This document shows, piece by piece, positions 10,501-20,280 of a stretch of 64,000 nucleotides of DNA. The notes below the pieces were generated by a model. It was not told the origin of the DNA. It made no database searches and worked only from the letters and a program-made list of their open reading frames with translations. The stretch is taken from the NCBI RefSeq assembly GCF_002834385.1, contig NZ_PITQ01000001.1, positions 744,001 through 808,000 of the forward strand. The letters run 5' to 3'. The stretch is from Rahnella sp. AA. GTDB taxonomy: Bacteria; Pseudomonadota; Gammaproteobacteria; Enterobacterales; Enterobacteriaceae. The position numbers and the translations under genes are program-made. Position 1 is the first letter of the stretch; each line of letters starts with the position of its first letter.

Positions 10501-13500
10501 ATGGAAATACTGCGTGGTTCGCCCGCTTTGTCGGCTTTTCGCATTAATAAATTATTATCCCGCTGTCAGGAAGCCCGCCTTCCGGTCAATGATATCTACG
10601 CCGAATATGTACACTTTGCCGATGTCAGCGCGCCGCTGAATTCGGACGAACAAACCAAGCTGCAACGCCTCCTGAAATACGGTCCTTCTCTCGCTGAACA
10701 CGCGCCAACAGGTCGTTTACTGCTGGTTACCCCGCGCCCTGGCACCATCTCTCCGTGGTCTTCCAAGGCGACCGATATTGCACATAACTGCGGTTTGTCT
10801 CAGGTTCTTCGCCTTGAGCGCGGCCTGGCGTTTTATGTTCAGGCACCGGAACTGACTGACAAACAATGGGCGCAGCTGGCCGCATTGTTGCACGACCGCA
10901 TGATGGAAACCGTTTTTGGCAAGTTCGAAGACGCCAGCGCGCTGTTCGCGCAGCAACAGCCTGCACCGGTTCAGCATGTCGATATTCTCGGCGAAGGCCG
11001 TATCGCACTGGAAACCGCCAATACCAAGCTGGGTCTGGCGCTGGCGCAGGACGAAATTGATTACCTGATGGAAGCCTTCACGTCGTTGGGGCGCAACCCG
11101 ACTGACATCGAACTGTATATGTTCGCACAGGCAAACTCAGAGCATTGCCGTCATAAAATCTTTAACGCTGACTGGGTTATCGACGGCGAAACGCAGCCGA
11201 AATCCCTGTTTAAGATGATCAAAAACACCTTTGAACAGACGCCGGATTACGTGCTGTCCGCGTACAAAGATAACGCCGCCGTGATGGAAGGTTCGCAGGT
11301 TGGTCGTTTCTACGCCGATGCGAAAGACGGTCTGTACGATTTCCATCAGGAGCAGGCGCACATCCTGATGAAGGTTGAAACCCATAACCACCCGACGGCG
11401 ATCTCTCCGTGGCCGGGCGCGGCGACAGGCTCCGGCGGCGAAATCCGTGACGAAGGCGCAACAGGTCGCGGTGCAAAACCGAAAGCCGGTCTGGTCGGTT
11501 TCTCCGTTTCTAACCTGCGTATTCCGGGCTTCGAACAGCCGTGGGAAGAAGATTTCGGTAAGCCGGATCGTATCGTTACCGCGCTGGATATTATGACTGA
11601 CGGCCCGCTGGGCGGCGCAGCCTTCAACAACGAATTTGGTCGTCCGGCGCTGCTGGGCTACTTCCGTACTTACGAAGAAAACGTCAACAGCCACAACGGC
11701 CCTGAGCTGCGTGGTTATCACAAACCGATCATGCTGGCGGGCGGTATCGGCAACATCCGTGCTGATCACGTGCAGAAAGGTGAAATCACCGTTGGCGCGA
11801 AACTGATTGTGCTCGGCGGCCCGGCGATGAATATCGGTCTGGGCGGTGGTGCAGCTTCTTCAATGGCCTCTGGCCAGTCTGATGCGGATCTGGATTTTGC
11901 TTCCGTACAGCGCGACAACCCGGAAATGGAACGCCGTTGCCAGGAAGTGATCGACCGCTGCTGGCAGCTCGGTGAAGCCAACCCGATCCTGTTTATCCAT
12001 GACGTCGGCGCAGGCGGTTTATCCAACGCCATGCCGGAACTGGTCAGCGACGGCAACCGTGGCGGCCGCTTCCAGCTGCGTGACATCCTGAACGACGAAC
12101 CGGGCATGAGCCCGCTGGAAGTCTGGTGTAACGAATCGCAGGAACGTTACGTGATGGCGGTTGCACCGGCTCAGCTTGAGCAGTTCGACGCTATCTGTAA
12201 ACGTGAGCGCGCGCCTTATGCGGTGATCGGTGAAGCCACAGAAGAAATGCATTTGTCTCTGGAAGACAGCCATTTCGACAACCAGCCGATTGATATGCCG
12301 CTGGACGTGCTGCTGGGTAAAACCCCGAAAATGACCCGTGACGTCACCACGCTGAAAGCGAAGGGTGATGACCTCAACGGTGAAAATATTCAGATTGCCG
12401 AAGCGGTAAACCGCGTTCTGCATCTGCCGGCTGTGGCGGAGAAAACCTTCCTGATCACCATCGGCGACCGCACCGTGACCGGTATGGTTGCGCGTGACCA
12501 GATGGTCGGTCCGTGGCAGATCCCGGTGGCTGACTGTGCGGTGACTACCGCCAGCCTTGACAGCTATCACGGCGAAGCGATGTCTCTGGGCGAACGTGCG
12601 CCAATCGCCTTGCTGGACTTTGCCGCCTCCGGCCGTATGGCCGTTGGCGAAGCGCTGACTAACCTTGCCTCGGTCGAAATCGGCAGCCTGAAACGCGTTA
12701 AGCTTTCTGCTAACTGGATGTCTGCGGCCGGTCACCCGGGCGAAGATGCCGGTTTATACGCAGCGGTGAAAGCGGTGGGTGAAGAGCTTTGTCCGGCGCT
12801 GGGTATCACCATTCCGGTGGGCAAAGACTCCATGTCGATGAAAACCCGCTGGCAGGAAGGCAACGAACAACGCGAGATGACTTCACCGTTGTCTCTGGTG
12901 ATCACCGCATTTGCCCGCGTCGAAGACGTGCGTCATACCGTCACGCCGCAGCTGCGTACCGATAAAGGCGACACCGCGCTGTTGCTGGTGGATCTGGGTG
13001 CCGGCCACAACGCGCTGGGCGCGACGGCGCTTGCACAGGTTTATCGCCAGCTCGGCAACACCCCTGCGGATGTGCGCAGTGCCGAACAGCTCGGTGGTTT
13101 CTTCAACGCCATGCAGGCGCTGGTTTCTGAACAGAAACTGCTGGCCTACCATGACCGTTCTGATGGTGGTTTGCTGGTTACATTGGCTGAAATGGCCTTT
13201 GCCGGTCACTGCGGCCTGACGGCGGATATCGCGGCGCTGGGCAACGATGCGCTGGCGGCGCTGTTTAACGAAGAACTGGGTGCGGTGATCCAGGTTCGCG
13301 CTTCTGACCGTGAAGCCGTTGAGCATACGCTGGCACAGTTTGGTCTGGCAAATTGCACGCATTATCTCGGCACGGCTGAAACCGGTGACCGGTTCATCAT
13401 CACGCAGGGCGATAAGCCGGTGTACAGCGAAAGCCGCACCACGTTGCGCACCTGGTGGGCAGAAACCACCTGGCAGATGCAGCGCCTGCGGGATAACCCG

Positions 13501-14391
13501 GAATGTGCCGATCAGGAACATCAGGCCAAAACCAATGATCTCGATCCGGGCCTGAACGTGAAACTGAACTTTGCGCCGGACGAAGATGTGGCTGCGCCTT
13601 ACATTGCTAAAGGTGCGCGTCCGAAAGTGGCCGTGCTGCGTGAGCAGGGCGTGAACTCCCACGTTGAAATGGCGGCCGCTTTCCATCGCGCCGGTTTCGA
13701 TGCGGTTGACGTCCATATGAGCGATTTGCTGGCCGGTCGCCGTGATTTGCAGGACTTCCACACGCTGGTCGCATGCGGCGGTTTCTCATACGGTGACGTG
13801 CTGGGCGCGGGCGAAGGCTGGGCGAAGTCTGTCCTGTTCAACGACCGCGTGCGTGAAGAGTTCGCTGAATTCTTCCACCGCCCGCAAACGCTGGCGCTGG
13901 GTGTGTGTAACGGTTGCCAGATGATGTCGAACCTGAAAGAGCTGATCCCGGGCGCAGAACACTGGCCGCGCTTTGTGCGTAACCTGTCTGACCGCTTTGA
14001 AGCGCGTTTCAGCCTGGTTGAAGTGACCGCCAGCCCGTCGATGTTCATGCAGGGCATGGCCGGTTCACGTATGCCAATCGCCGTTTCCCACGGTGAAGGC
14101 CATGTGGAAGTGCGCGATGCGGCGCATCTGGCGCAGATCGAACACAGCAATCTGGTGGCGCTACGTTTTGTCGACAACAATGGTCAGGCGACAGAAAACT
14201 ATCCGGCCAACCCGAACGGCTCACCTAACGGTATCACCGCTGTCACTAACCTCTCAGGCCGCGTCACCGTCATGATGCCGCACCCTGAACGTGTATTCCG
14301 CACCGTCAGCAACTCATGGCATCCGGAAGAATGGGGCGAAGACAGCCCGTGGATGCGCATGTTCCGTAATGCGCGCAAGCAGCTTGGCTGA
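10501..14391 (+). CDS. purL: Phosphoribosylformylglycinamidine synthase PurL
   Basis: PurL is the large, single-chain enzyme of the fourth step of purine synthesis, converting FGAR plus glutamine and ATP to FGAM. The ~1296-residue product contains the N-terminal PurS-like domain, two AIRS-type ATP-binding halves (for example [20 protein letters not shown] and [15 protein letters not shown]) and a C-terminal class-I glutaminase with nucleophile Cys1136 in [10 protein letters not shown]; the closing His/Glu region is PHPERVFR. Start: ATG at 10501 ([10 protein letters not shown]), preceded by GAGAGA; a GTG two codons earlier is possible. The frame is also open to 10465, but that extension is not family-like. 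Expression is expected to be PurR-controlled. Confidence 0.98.
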   Translation: MEILRGSPALSAFRINKLLSRCQEARLPVNDIYAEYVHFADVSAPLNSDEQTKLQRLLKYGPSLAEHAPTGRLLLVTPRPGTISPWSSKATDIAHNCGLSQVLRLERGLAFYVQAPELTDKQWAQLAALLHDRMMETVFGKFEDASALFAQQQPAPVQHVDILGEGRIALETANTKLGLALAQDEIDYLMEAFTSLGRNPTDIELYMFAQANSEHCRHKIFNADWVIDGETQPKSLFKMIKNTFEQTPDYVLSAYKDNAAVMEGSQVGRFYADAKDGLYDFHQEQAHILMKVETHNHPTAISPWPGAATGSGGEIRDEGATGRGAKPKAGLVGFSVSNLRIPGFEQPWEEDFGKPDRIVTALDIMTDGPLGGAAFNNEFGRPALLGYFRTYEENVNSHNGPELRGYHKPIMLAGGIGNIRADHVQKGEITVGAKLIVLGGPAMNIGLGGGAASSMASGQSDADLDFASVQRDNPEMERRCQEVIDRCWQLGEANPILFIHDVGAGGLSNAMPELVSDGNRGGRFQLRDILNDEPGMSPLEVWCNESQERYVMAVAPAQLEQFDAICKRERAPYAVIGEATEEMHLSLEDSHFDNQPIDMPLDVLLGKTPKMTRDVTTLKAKGDDLNGENIQIAEAVNRVLHLPAVAEKTFLITIGDRTVTGMVARDQMVGPWQIPVADCAVTTASLDSYHGEAMSLGERAPIALLDFAASGRMAVGEALTNLASVEIGSLKRVKLSANWMSAAGHPGEDAGLYAAVKAVGEELCPALGITIPVGKDSMSMKTRWQEGNEQREMTSPLSLVITAFARVEDVRHTVTPQLRTDKGDTALLLVDLGAGHNALGATALAQVYRQLGNTPADVRSAEQLGGFFNAMQALVSEQKLLAYHDRSDGGLLVTLAEMAFAGHCGLTADIAALGNDALAALFNEELGAVIQVRASDREAVEHTLAQFGLANCTHYLGTAETGDRFIITQGDKPVYSESRTTLRTWWAETTWQMQRLRDNPECADQEHQAKTNDLDPGLNVKLNFAPDEDVAAPYIAKGARPKVAVLREQGVNSHVEMAAAFHRAGFDAVDVHMSDLLAGRRDLQDFHTLVACGGFSYGDVLGAGEGWAKSVLFNDRVREEFAEFFHRPQTLALGVCNGCQMMSNLKELIPGAEHWPRFVRNLSDRFEARFSLVEVTASPSMFMQGMAGSRMPIAVSHGEGHVEVRDAAHLAQIEHSNLVALRFVDNNGQATENYPANPNGSPNGITAVTNLSGRVTVMMPHPERVFRTVSNSWHPEEWGEDSPWMRMFRNARKQLG

Positions 14392-14436
14392 TAGCTGATT
14401 TCTGCACTGTTGCAGATTCAGAAGTCACATGAGATC

Positions 14437-14469
14437 AAAATCCGCAGAGCGCGAGCCTGCGGATTTTTT
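14437..14469 (+). terminator. Rho-independent terminator of purL
   Basis: AAAATCCGCAG (14437-14447) pairs with CTGCGGATTTT (14457-14467) around a 9-base loop, and six T follow within the stem end (14464-14469). It lies 46 bases after the purL stop. Confidence 0.87.
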
Positions 14470-14631
14470 ATGCGTTACTATTATTCCTTACGCTTTTTTA
14501 ACGAAACTGGGCAGGCATATTGGTAGGATTACTCCCATAATAAAATCATGAATTACTGATATTTCATATAATTAAAAAATTATGAACGACCTGTTCCCAT
14601 ATCGTTTAATTTTTTCCCTTTAGCAGTTGGT

Positions 14632-14637
14632 TATAAT
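14632..14637 (+). promoter_or_regulatory. Candidate -10 box of pagP
   Basis: TATAAT lies 32 bases upstream of the pagP ATG in a very AT-rich stretch. No good -35 hexamer and no PhoP box (GTTTA repeats with 11-base period) could be matched, so activator dependence is possible but not shown. Confidence 0.4.
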
Positions 14638-14669
14638 CACGGTATTACGTCAGGGAGCTATTTAAAAAG

Positions 14670-15281
14670 ATGTCTTATAAGAAATTAATCAGGGGTTTAA
14701 GTCTCACCGTTTCTCTCGCATTTTGTACGCCAGTTTTTGCTGTCAACAACGGTACTCATCCTGTGAGTGATCCTGACGCGCCTCAAAAAGAATCTATCAT
14801 TCCCGGCTTGTGGTCAGATTTTAAAGATAAGGTTTCCACTACCTGGAATGATTCAGATTCTCAGGACTTGTATTTGCCCGTTATTACCTGGCATAACAGG
14901 TTGACCTACGATAAAGAGAAAACCGACAGATATAACGAGCGCCCGTGGGGTGGTGGTTACGGTATTTCCCGTTATGATGAGAAAGGCAACTGGAACGGCA
15001 TTTATTTTATGGCGTTTAAAGACTCGCATAATAAATGGGAGCCGATCGGCGGCTATGGCTGGGAGAAAATATGGACACCTGCGCAGGATAAAGATTTCCG
15101 TTTAGGTCTGGGGTACACCGCCGCGGTGACTGCGCGTGATGACTATAAGTATATTCCTATTCCGATTGTTTTACCGCTGGCCTCCATCGGCTATAACAAG
15201 CTGACTTTCCAGGCCACGTATATTCCGGGAACCTACAATAACGGGAATGTGTTCTTTGCCTGGTTGCGATATCAGTTCTGA
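14670..15281 (+). CDS. pagP: Lipid A palmitoyltransferase PagP
   Basis: PagP is an outer-membrane beta-barrel enzyme that moves palmitate from a phospholipid to lipid A, raising resistance to cationic peptides. The 203-residue precursor has a signal peptide (about residues 1-24, ending TPVFA). The catalytic triad of the family is visible with its usual spacing: His75 ([11 protein letters not shown]), Asp118 and Ser119 ([10 protein letters not shown]). The C-terminus YQF ends in the aromatic residue expected for outer-membrane insertion. It stands between purL and agp as a single unit. Lipid A remodelling by PagP is usually PhoPQ-controlled, but no PhoP box was matched here. Confidence 0.94.
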   Translation: MSYKKLIRGLSLTVSLAFCTPVFAVNNGTHPVSDPDAPQKESIIPGLWSDFKDKVSTTWNDSDSQDLYLPVITWHNRLTYDKEKTDRYNERPWGGGYGISRYDEKGNWNGIYFMAFKDSHNKWEPIGGYGWEKIWTPAQDKDFRLGLGYTAAVTARDDYKYIPIPIVLPLASIGYNKLTFQATYIPGTYNNGNVFFAWLRYQF

Positions 15282-15292
15282 CAGACGTTATT

Positions 15293-15310
15293 GTTACACT
15301 TTTGTGACAG
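15293..15310 (-). promoter_or_regulatory. Pho-box-like sequence upstream of agp
   Basis: On the minus strand the sequence reads CTGTCAC-AAAA-GTGTAAC, a 7-4-7 arrangement that matches the Pho box design (two CTGTCAC-type repeats on an 11-base period); the second repeat has 5 of 7 matches. It lies 144 bases before the agp start but in the opposite orientation. PhoB control of this phosphatase would be sensible, but the site is imperfect. Confidence 0.3.
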
Positions 15311-15453
15311 TCAGGCCGAGGTTGTGAGCATGATCTCCCTCTTTTCCTGAATATTCACCTATGCTGAAAATTCACCGCAATTATCAATCTGTTGAACACG
15401 GAATGAGTGCGGTGTTTTTCTATTTCAGGGAATATTCATAAAGAGGATCACTT

Positions 15454-16758
15454 GTGAAAACAACATCATCGCGCTGTCTCGCCTTAACCGCGCTTGCCTG
15501 CTTATTACCACTCTCTCTGCCCGCCGCTCAGGCAGCACAATCCGATAATCTGGAACTGCAACAGGTGCTGGTGCTCAGCCGCCACGGTATCCGTGCGCCA
15601 TTGGTGAATTATGGTGACGTGCTGGCGGAATCCACCACGCATACGTGGCCGGTCTGGAAAACCGAAGGGGGATTACTGACCCCGAAAGGCGGCCAGATTT
15701 CCGAACACATGGGGCATTACCTTCGTGCATGGCTGGCGAAAGATAAGCTTCTGCCTGCTGCGGGCTGCCCGGAAACCCAGCAGGTTTTCGCCTATGCCAA
15801 CAGCCTGCCGCGTACGATTGATACCGCGAAACATATCACCACCGGTGCGTTTCCCGGCTGTGATGTGCCGGTGATTAACCGTGTAGAGATCGGCAAGATG
15901 GATCCGGTTTTTAACCCGATCATTACCGCTGAAGTGAATGACAGCTTCAAAACCAGTGCGCTGAACTCCATCAGCCAGCATGCAGGCGAGGGCGGCCTGA
16001 CGGGGCTGAACCAGCGCCTGAAGCCAAATTACGCATTGCTCGAAAATATTCTCGATTACAAAAACAGCAAAATCTGCAAAGAGAAACAGCAATGTGATCT
16101 GGCATCTCAGCCTTCGGACGTGGTACTGACGCAGGGTAAAGAACCGGGCATTACCGGCCCGCTGCGTATGGCAACCGGTGCGGCGGATGCTTTCATGCTG
16201 CAATATTACGAAGGTTTTCCGTTAAAAGACGTGGCGTGGGGAAAAATCAGCACCGAAGATCAGTGGACAAAACTGGAAGCCATCAAAAATTTGTATCACG
16301 AAACGCTGTTTGGCTCCCCGGCCATTGCTGCCAATGCGGCGAAACCTTTGCTGACGTTCATCTCCGGCGCGCTTGATCCGAAACAGGCTTCGACGGCGGA
16401 TGAGAAAGCCGCACAGCAGGCAAAACTGGCTCTGCTGGTCGGGCATGATTCGAATATTGCTTCATTGCTTGCAGCACTGAAAACGCAGGATTACCAGCTT
16501 CCGGGGCAATTTGAACGGACGCCCATCAGCGGCACCGTGGTTTTCCAGCGCTGGCATGACAAGAACGCGGGTAAAGATCTGATGAAGATCGAATATGTAT
16601 ACCCGACGGCGCATCAGATCCGCAACAACATAGCCCTGAGCCTGAAAAATCCTCCACAGCGCGTCACGCTGCAAATCGAAGGCTGTAAAGTAGACAAGCA
16701 GGGCTTTTGCCCGATGGAGCAGTTTACTCAGGCCGTACATAAAGACTTGCAGGGCTGA
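15454..16758 (+). CDS. agp: Periplasmic glucose-1-phosphatase (histidine acid phosphatase)
   Basis: Agp hydrolyses glucose 1-phosphate and, in related enzymes, one phosphate of phytate in the periplasm. The 434-residue precursor has a signal peptide ending LPAAQA at residue ~27. The histidine acid phosphatase motif is R43-H44-G-I-R-A-P with nucleophile His44, and the proton donor motif is His331-Asp332 (VGHDSNIASLL). The body follows E. coli Agp closely (YYEGFP, MKIEYVYPTAHQIRN, CKVDKQGFCPM). E. coli Agp has RHNLRAP where this protein has RHGIRAP, the form usual in phytases. The start is a GTG at 15454 with AGAGGA upstream. Several cysteines fit periplasmic disulfides. Confidence 0.92.
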   Translation: MKTTSSRCLALTALACLLPLSLPAAQAAQSDNLELQQVLVLSRHGIRAPLVNYGDVLAESTTHTWPVWKTEGGLLTPKGGQISEHMGHYLRAWLAKDKLLPAAGCPETQQVFAYANSLPRTIDTAKHITTGAFPGCDVPVINRVEIGKMDPVFNPIITAEVNDSFKTSALNSISQHAGEGGLTGLNQRLKPNYALLENILDYKNSKICKEKQQCDLASQPSDVVLTQGKEPGITGPLRMATGAADAFMLQYYEGFPLKDVAWGKISTEDQWTKLEAIKNLYHETLFGSPAIAANAAKPLLTFISGALDPKQASTADEKAAQQAKLALLVGHDSNIASLLAALKTQDYQLPGQFERTPISGTVVFQRWHDKNAGKDLMKIEYVYPTAHQIRNNIALSLKNPPQRVTLQIEGCKVDKQGFCPMEQFTQAVHKDLQG

Positions 16759-16767
16759 CCAGCCTTA

Positions 16768-16810
16768 GCCGCTAACTGGCAATAGATAGTGTTTTAAGTT
16801 AGTTAGCGGC
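16768..16810. repeat. Inverted repeat downstream of agp
   Basis: GCCGCTAACT (16768-16777) and AGTTAGCGGC (16801-16810) are perfect 10-base inverted arms separated by 23 bases. No T-run follows. It may protect the agp mRNA end or act in termination; the function is not clear. Confidence 0.55.
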
Positions 16811-16826
16811 AGCAAATCGTCATCCG

Positions 16827-16862
16827 ATAATGTGCCGAAGTTTTCCTACTCCGGCACATTAT
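16827..16862. repeat. Long inverted repeat covering the desaturase start codon
   Basis: The 15-base arms 16827-16841 and 16848-16862 are complementary with one mismatch and a 6-base loop (TTTCCT). The right arm ends inside the ATG of the desaturase gene (16861), so an mRNA carrying both arms would hold the start codon in a stable stem. No Shine-Dalgarno sequence is visible before that ATG. Whether this is a terminator for agp, a translational switch or both is open. Confidence 0.7.
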
Positions 16863-17868
16863 GGCGTCCTCTTCTTTCTATCTTAGCCCGCAGCAACGGG
16901 GCGATATTAAAGCGCGTTCCCGCAGCCTGTGGTGGCGGCTGGAAATACCGACGTGGTGCCTGGTTTTCGCCATTTACGGCGGCTGGTTTTCCGTGGTGTT
17001 CTTCTGGAGAAGCCTCGGTCCGTGGCTCGGCACGCCTTTGCTTATCTGGTTTACCGCCTGGTATATGTCGCTGCAGCATGAGCTTATTCACGGTCATCCC
17101 ACACGTAAAGCCTGGCTGAACCAGCTGCTTGGCACTTTGCCGCTGGCGGTCTGGTACCCCTACGGACTTTACCGCGACACGCATTTGCAGCATCACAAGA
17201 ATGAACATCTGACGATCCCCGGTGACGATCCCGAAGCTTATTATTTCAGCCGCAGAAGCTGGGAAAGCCTCACGCCCGCGATGATAGCGGTGGTTCATTT
17301 GCGTAATACCTTGCCTGGCCGGATGATGCTCGGTCCGCTGCTGGATATTTTCAGCACGCTGGCCGGCGCGCTGATGGCTGTTTTTCGCGGTGAATGGCGT
17401 GCCGTCGCGATGTGGCTGATTCATGGATTTTTGCTGGCGCTGTTAATGTTCTGGATGGCGCGGCGGGGTTTGTCTCCTGGCTGGTTTGTGCTGGCAATCA
17501 GCTACCCGGCGCTGAGCCTGACAAAAGTGCGCTCGTTCTATGAACATCGCGCCGGGCATGCGCCCGAAGCTCGCTCCACGCTTAATGAAGCCGGATTTGT
17601 CTGGCGCCTGCTGTTCCTTAACCTGAATTATCATCTGGTACATCACGATTTGCCGGGTGTACCGTGGTTTGCGCTGAGGCAGGTGTATTTTGCCGACCGG
17701 GAGACGTATATCCGGCGCAGCGAAGGGTTCGTGGTAAAAGGCTACCGTGAGTGGTTCCGGCAACATACGCGATCGCCTGTTGCGGTGGAAATGCATCCGT
17801 TCGCTGCGGGAGCGCCGGCAGCAGAAAACGGCCACAGCGACTATGATTATCAGCAGGACACCCCCTGA
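16861..17868 (+). CDS. Membrane fatty-acid desaturase family protein
   Basis: This is an integral-membrane di-iron desaturase/hydroxylase-family protein of 335 residues. All three histidine boxes are present: H73-ELI-H-G-H79, H108-LQ-HH112 and H258-LV-HH262, which would ligate two irons. Several hydrophobic segments (about residues 30-50, 57-72, 90-105, 180-200 and 205-220) fit the family topology with the boxes on the cytoplasmic side. The substrate is unknown: such proteins act on acyl lipids, sterols, alkanes or carotenoids. The C-terminal tail (~290-335) is extra and hydrophilic. The ATG has no Shine-Dalgarno and lies in a long inverted repeat. The next gene follows after 15 bases, so the two form a unit of unknown purpose. 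Confidence 0.82.
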   Translation: MASSSFYLSPQQRGDIKARSRSLWWRLEIPTWCLVFAIYGGWFSVVFFWRSLGPWLGTPLLIWFTAWYMSLQHELIHGHPTRKAWLNQLLGTLPLAVWYPYGLYRDTHLQHHKNEHLTIPGDDPEAYYFSRRSWESLTPAMIAVVHLRNTLPGRMMLGPLLDIFSTLAGALMAVFRGEWRAVAMWLIHGFLLALLMFWMARRGLSPGWFVLAISYPALSLTKVRSFYEHRAGHAPEARSTLNEAGFVWRLLFLNLNYHLVHHDLPGVPWFALRQVYFADRETYIRRSEGFVVKGYREWFRQHTRSPVAVEMHPFAAGAPAAENGHSDYDYQQDTP

Positions 17869-17883
17869 CGGAGTTGCCAGATC

Positions 17884-18681
17884 ATGCTGATGTCTTTACC
17901 GATGTACGCGATTTCTCCACCGGACGTAGAAATTTTTGCCGTAACCTTGCTGGGCAAGCTGAAGCGGCTGGGCATGACGCCGCTGCCGGTTTCACTGAGC
18001 TGGCCGACAGATTTACTGGCGCACTGGCAGGATAAAGACCTGTTGCTGAGCCAGACCTGCGGATTCCCGCTGGTGGAGAGTCTGCCGCAGGTGCAACTGG
18101 TCGGCGCATTCAGTTACCGCGCACCCGGTTGTGAGGGTTTCCGTTATCGCAGCTTTTTGCTGGCGCGTGAAGAGCACAGCGGCCTGCATCTGACCAGCTT
18201 TCGCCACCGCAGGCTGGCTTTCAACAGCACTGATTCTCAGTCTGGTTATAACAGCCTGCGTGCGCTGGTTGCGCCACTGGCCGTAAACGGAAAATTCTTC
18301 TCCGAAGCGCTGGCGACCGGCAGCCATCTCGAATCACTTCTGTACGTGCAGCATCATAAAGCCGATATTGCGGCGATTGACTGTGTGACCTTAGAGCTTC
18401 TGCGCCGGGTTGCGCCTGAACGGATCAGCGGGCTGGCCGTGGTAGGGCAAACCGCCGCCGTACCGGGGCTTCCGTTGATCACGTCCGCACAAACGTCTCC
18501 TGAACATCTGGCGATGCTGAGACACGCATTGCATGAAGTTTCCCGCGAAGCAGTGAGCAAACCGCTGCTGATTGAATCGTTTACCGAGGTTCCGCGACCG
18601 GCGTATGAGGTGATCCGGCAGATGAAAAAGATTGCGGAGGAGTTTGGCGTGCGTGAACTGATGCCGGAATCTGTCAGCTAA
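17884..18681 (+). CDS. PhnD/transferrin-like substrate-binding-fold protein without a signal peptide
   Basis: This 265-residue protein resembles the phosphate/phosphonate-binding PhnD family (periplasmic binding protein type II fold): YAISPPDVEIF at the start, LLLSQTCGFPLVE near residue 55, RRLAFNSTDSQSGYNSLRALV near residue 110, ATGSHLESLLYVQHHKADIAAIDCVTLELL near 140-170 and LPLITSAQTSPEHLAML near 200. There is no signal peptide and no transporter gene nearby, so it probably acts in the cytoplasm or as a sensor-like domain. GGAG nine bases upstream supports the ATG at 17884. It is paired with the desaturase gene. No function is proposed beyond small-molecule binding. Confidence 0.75.
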   Translation: MLMSLPMYAISPPDVEIFAVTLLGKLKRLGMTPLPVSLSWPTDLLAHWQDKDLLLSQTCGFPLVESLPQVQLVGAFSYRAPGCEGFRYRSFLLAREEHSGLHLTSFRHRRLAFNSTDSQSGYNSLRALVAPLAVNGKFFSEALATGSHLESLLYVQHHKADIAAIDCVTLELLRRVAPERISGLAVVGQTAAVPGLPLITSAQTSPEHLAMLRHALHEVSREAVSKPLLIESFTEVPRPAYEVIRQMKKIAEEFGVRELMPESVS

Positions 18682-18684
18682 TAG

Positions 18685-18708
18685 AAACCGGGCATCAGCG
18701 CCCGGTTT
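18685..18708. terminator. Bidirectional terminator after the PhnD-like gene and sseA
   Basis: AAACCGGGC (18685-18693) and GCCCGGTTT (18700-18708) form a perfect 9-base stem with a 6-base loop, with T and A runs at the two edges. It lies between two converging genes and can serve both. Confidence 0.8.
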
Positions 18709-18731
18709 TGTGTGTCATGTGTAGTCAGGAA

Positions 18732-19577
18732 TCAGTGCGTTTCTATCGGAAAATCTTCGTTCACGTCGCCCCATTCTGCCCATGAACCGTCATACAGCAG
18801 CACATCTTTGACCCCTAATGAGTCCAGACCGAACGCCAGTGCTGCGGCCGTCACGCCAGAACCACAGCTGGTGATCACCGGTTTATTCAAGTTTACGCCC
18901 AGACGCTCAAACGTATTTTTCAGTTCTTCCGGCGCTTTCATGTGTCCGTTTTGCGTCAGTTCGGTAAACGGCACGCTGAGGCTTTCAGGAATATGCCCGC
19001 CGTGCAGCCCCGGACGCGGTTCCGGCGCTTCGGCTTTAAAGCGTGCGAGCGAGCGGGCATCGATAATCTGCACTTTCCCGATGGCATCTTTCACCTGTTG
19101 CGCGTTGGCGACGACCGGACGCACCAGTCTGGCGTTAAATGTCGATGGCACGCGGGTGTGTTCGCCGCTCTGAGTGGGTTTGCCTTCCGCAATCCAGGCA
19201 TTCAGGCCGCCATCGAGCACGCGCACGCTTTTTGCGCCGAAACTTGTCAGCATCCACCAGATTCGCGGGGCCGAGAACAAATCCCCCTCATCGTAAAGCA
19301 CGATAGTTTGCGTATCCGCTATGCCAAGCCGGCTCATTGACGCCGAGAATGCTTCCGCCGTCGGCATCATGTGCGGCAGGCCCGTTGTGCAATCCGAAAT
19401 ACTGTCGACTTCAACATAAATCGCGCCGGGAATGTGCGCTTCAAGATATTGACCATGGAAATCGACAGGGGGGGTTATGCCGGGTTTTGATTTACGGCAA
19501 TCGATAATGACCACGTCCGGTGAGTTCAGATTCTTCGCCAGCCAGTCGGTAGAAACGGTATGGGTAGAGAAAGTCAT
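18732..19577 (-). CDS. sseA: 3-mercaptopyruvate sulfurtransferase SseA
   Basis: SseA moves the sulfur of 3-mercaptopyruvate to thiol acceptors or cyanide. The 281-residue product, the same length as in E. coli, has two rhodanese domains: an inactive N-terminal one (residues ~5-140) and a catalytic C-terminal one (~155-281) with Cys238 in the loop SCGSGVTAAAL, the CG[S/T]GVT form typical of mercaptopyruvate rather than thiosulfate sulfurtransferases. The frame extends 60 codons upstream, but MTFSTHTVSTDWLAKNL is the conserved start. The GNAT gene lies 34 bases upstream on the same strand, so the two may be co-transcribed. Confidence 0.95.
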   Translation of the reverse strand: MTFSTHTVSTDWLAKNLNSPDVVIIDCRKSKPGITPPVDFHGQYLEAHIPGAIYVEVDSISDCTTGLPHMMPTAEAFSASMSRLGIADTQTIVLYDEGDLFSAPRIWWMLTSFGAKSVRVLDGGLNAWIAEGKPTQSGEHTRVPSTFNARLVRPVVANAQQVKDAIGKVQIIDARSLARFKAEAPEPRPGLHGGHIPESLSVPFTELTQNGHMKAPEELKNTFERLGVNLNKPVITSCGSGVTAAALAFGLDSLGVKDVLLYDGSWAEWGDVNEDFPIETH

Positions 19578-19611
19578 GTTCTGTTGCCTTATCTTTTTTG
19601 TGAAGCCAGAC

Positions 19612-20160
19612 TCAGAGATCGCCGGGGATGAGAGAATACATCCAGGCATCGCGCGGCTGGCCATGATAATAAAGCCGGTTGCGGTGCAAACCTTCAGACG
19701 TCGCGCCCGCTTTTTCAGCGACACGACGGCTGCGGTCATTGCCATCCATTGCGACAATTTCCAGCCGCGTCAGTTCGAGTTCTGTGAACGCGAAGCGCGC
19801 CGTGGCTCTGACCGCCAGCGTAGCCAGGCCACGGCCGGTATATCCGGTGCGGATCCAGTAGCCGAGATTGGCAAACTTATATTCCGGGTTGATCCGGTTG
19901 ATGCCCACCGAGCCAATCAGATAACCACTGGCACGTTCAAACAGGCAGAAATTGAATTCTACCCCGCGATGACGTTTTTGTTCGCTGTCGGCCAGATATT
20001 TATGGCTGTCTTCCAGCAAATATTTATCGGTACACCAGCTTTCCCAGGCGCCAATTTCTTTTACGGACGCCTTAACCGCAGCGAGGTGAATAATCGCCTC
20101 AAGCTCGGTGGCGACGCGAATTTCGATTTCTTCATCCTGATATATCTGGCGCGACATCAT
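19612..20160 (-). CDS. GNAT-family N-acetyltransferase (RimJ/RimL type)
   Basis: This is a predicted acetyl-CoA-dependent N-acetyltransferase of 182 residues. The GNAT fold is indicated by LGYWIRTGYTGRGLATLAVRA (residues ~96-116), which contains the acetyl-CoA pyrophosphate-binding loop, followed by LTRLEIVAMDGNDRSRRVAEKAGATSEG and the C-terminal LYYHGQPRDAWMYSLIP, typical of the RimJ/RimL subgroup that acetylates protein N-termini or small amines. The substrate cannot be deduced. AGGA lies before the start ATG pair at 20158-20160. It precedes sseA on the same strand by 34 bases. Confidence 0.85.
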   Translation of the reverse strand: MMSRQIYQDEEIEIRVATELEAIIHLAAVKASVKEIGAWESWCTDKYLLEDSHKYLADSEQKRHRGVEFNFCLFERASGYLIGSVGINRINPEYKFANLGYWIRTGYTGRGLATLAVRATARFAFTELELTRLEIVAMDGNDRSRRVAEKAGATSEGLHRNRLYYHGQPRDAWMYSLIPGDL

Positions 20161-20280
20161 GGGGATTATCCTGTTGCAGAGGAAACCAATAAAATCAGCC
20201 TCACATATTCAGCAGTTGTATGTCAATTGGTGAGAATATCCATTATGTGAGAAAAAACAGCGGGCTGTCTGTCGTTCTTT

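Noticed and set aside
12883-13761. 292-codon frame on the minus strand opposite purL
   Set aside because: Antisense to the most conserved part of purL; its length is explained by high-GC third positions of purL.
14581-14640. PhoP box upstream of pagP
   Set aside because: One GTTTA occurs (about 14604-14608), but no second copy lies at the required 11-base period, so the site cannot be claimed.
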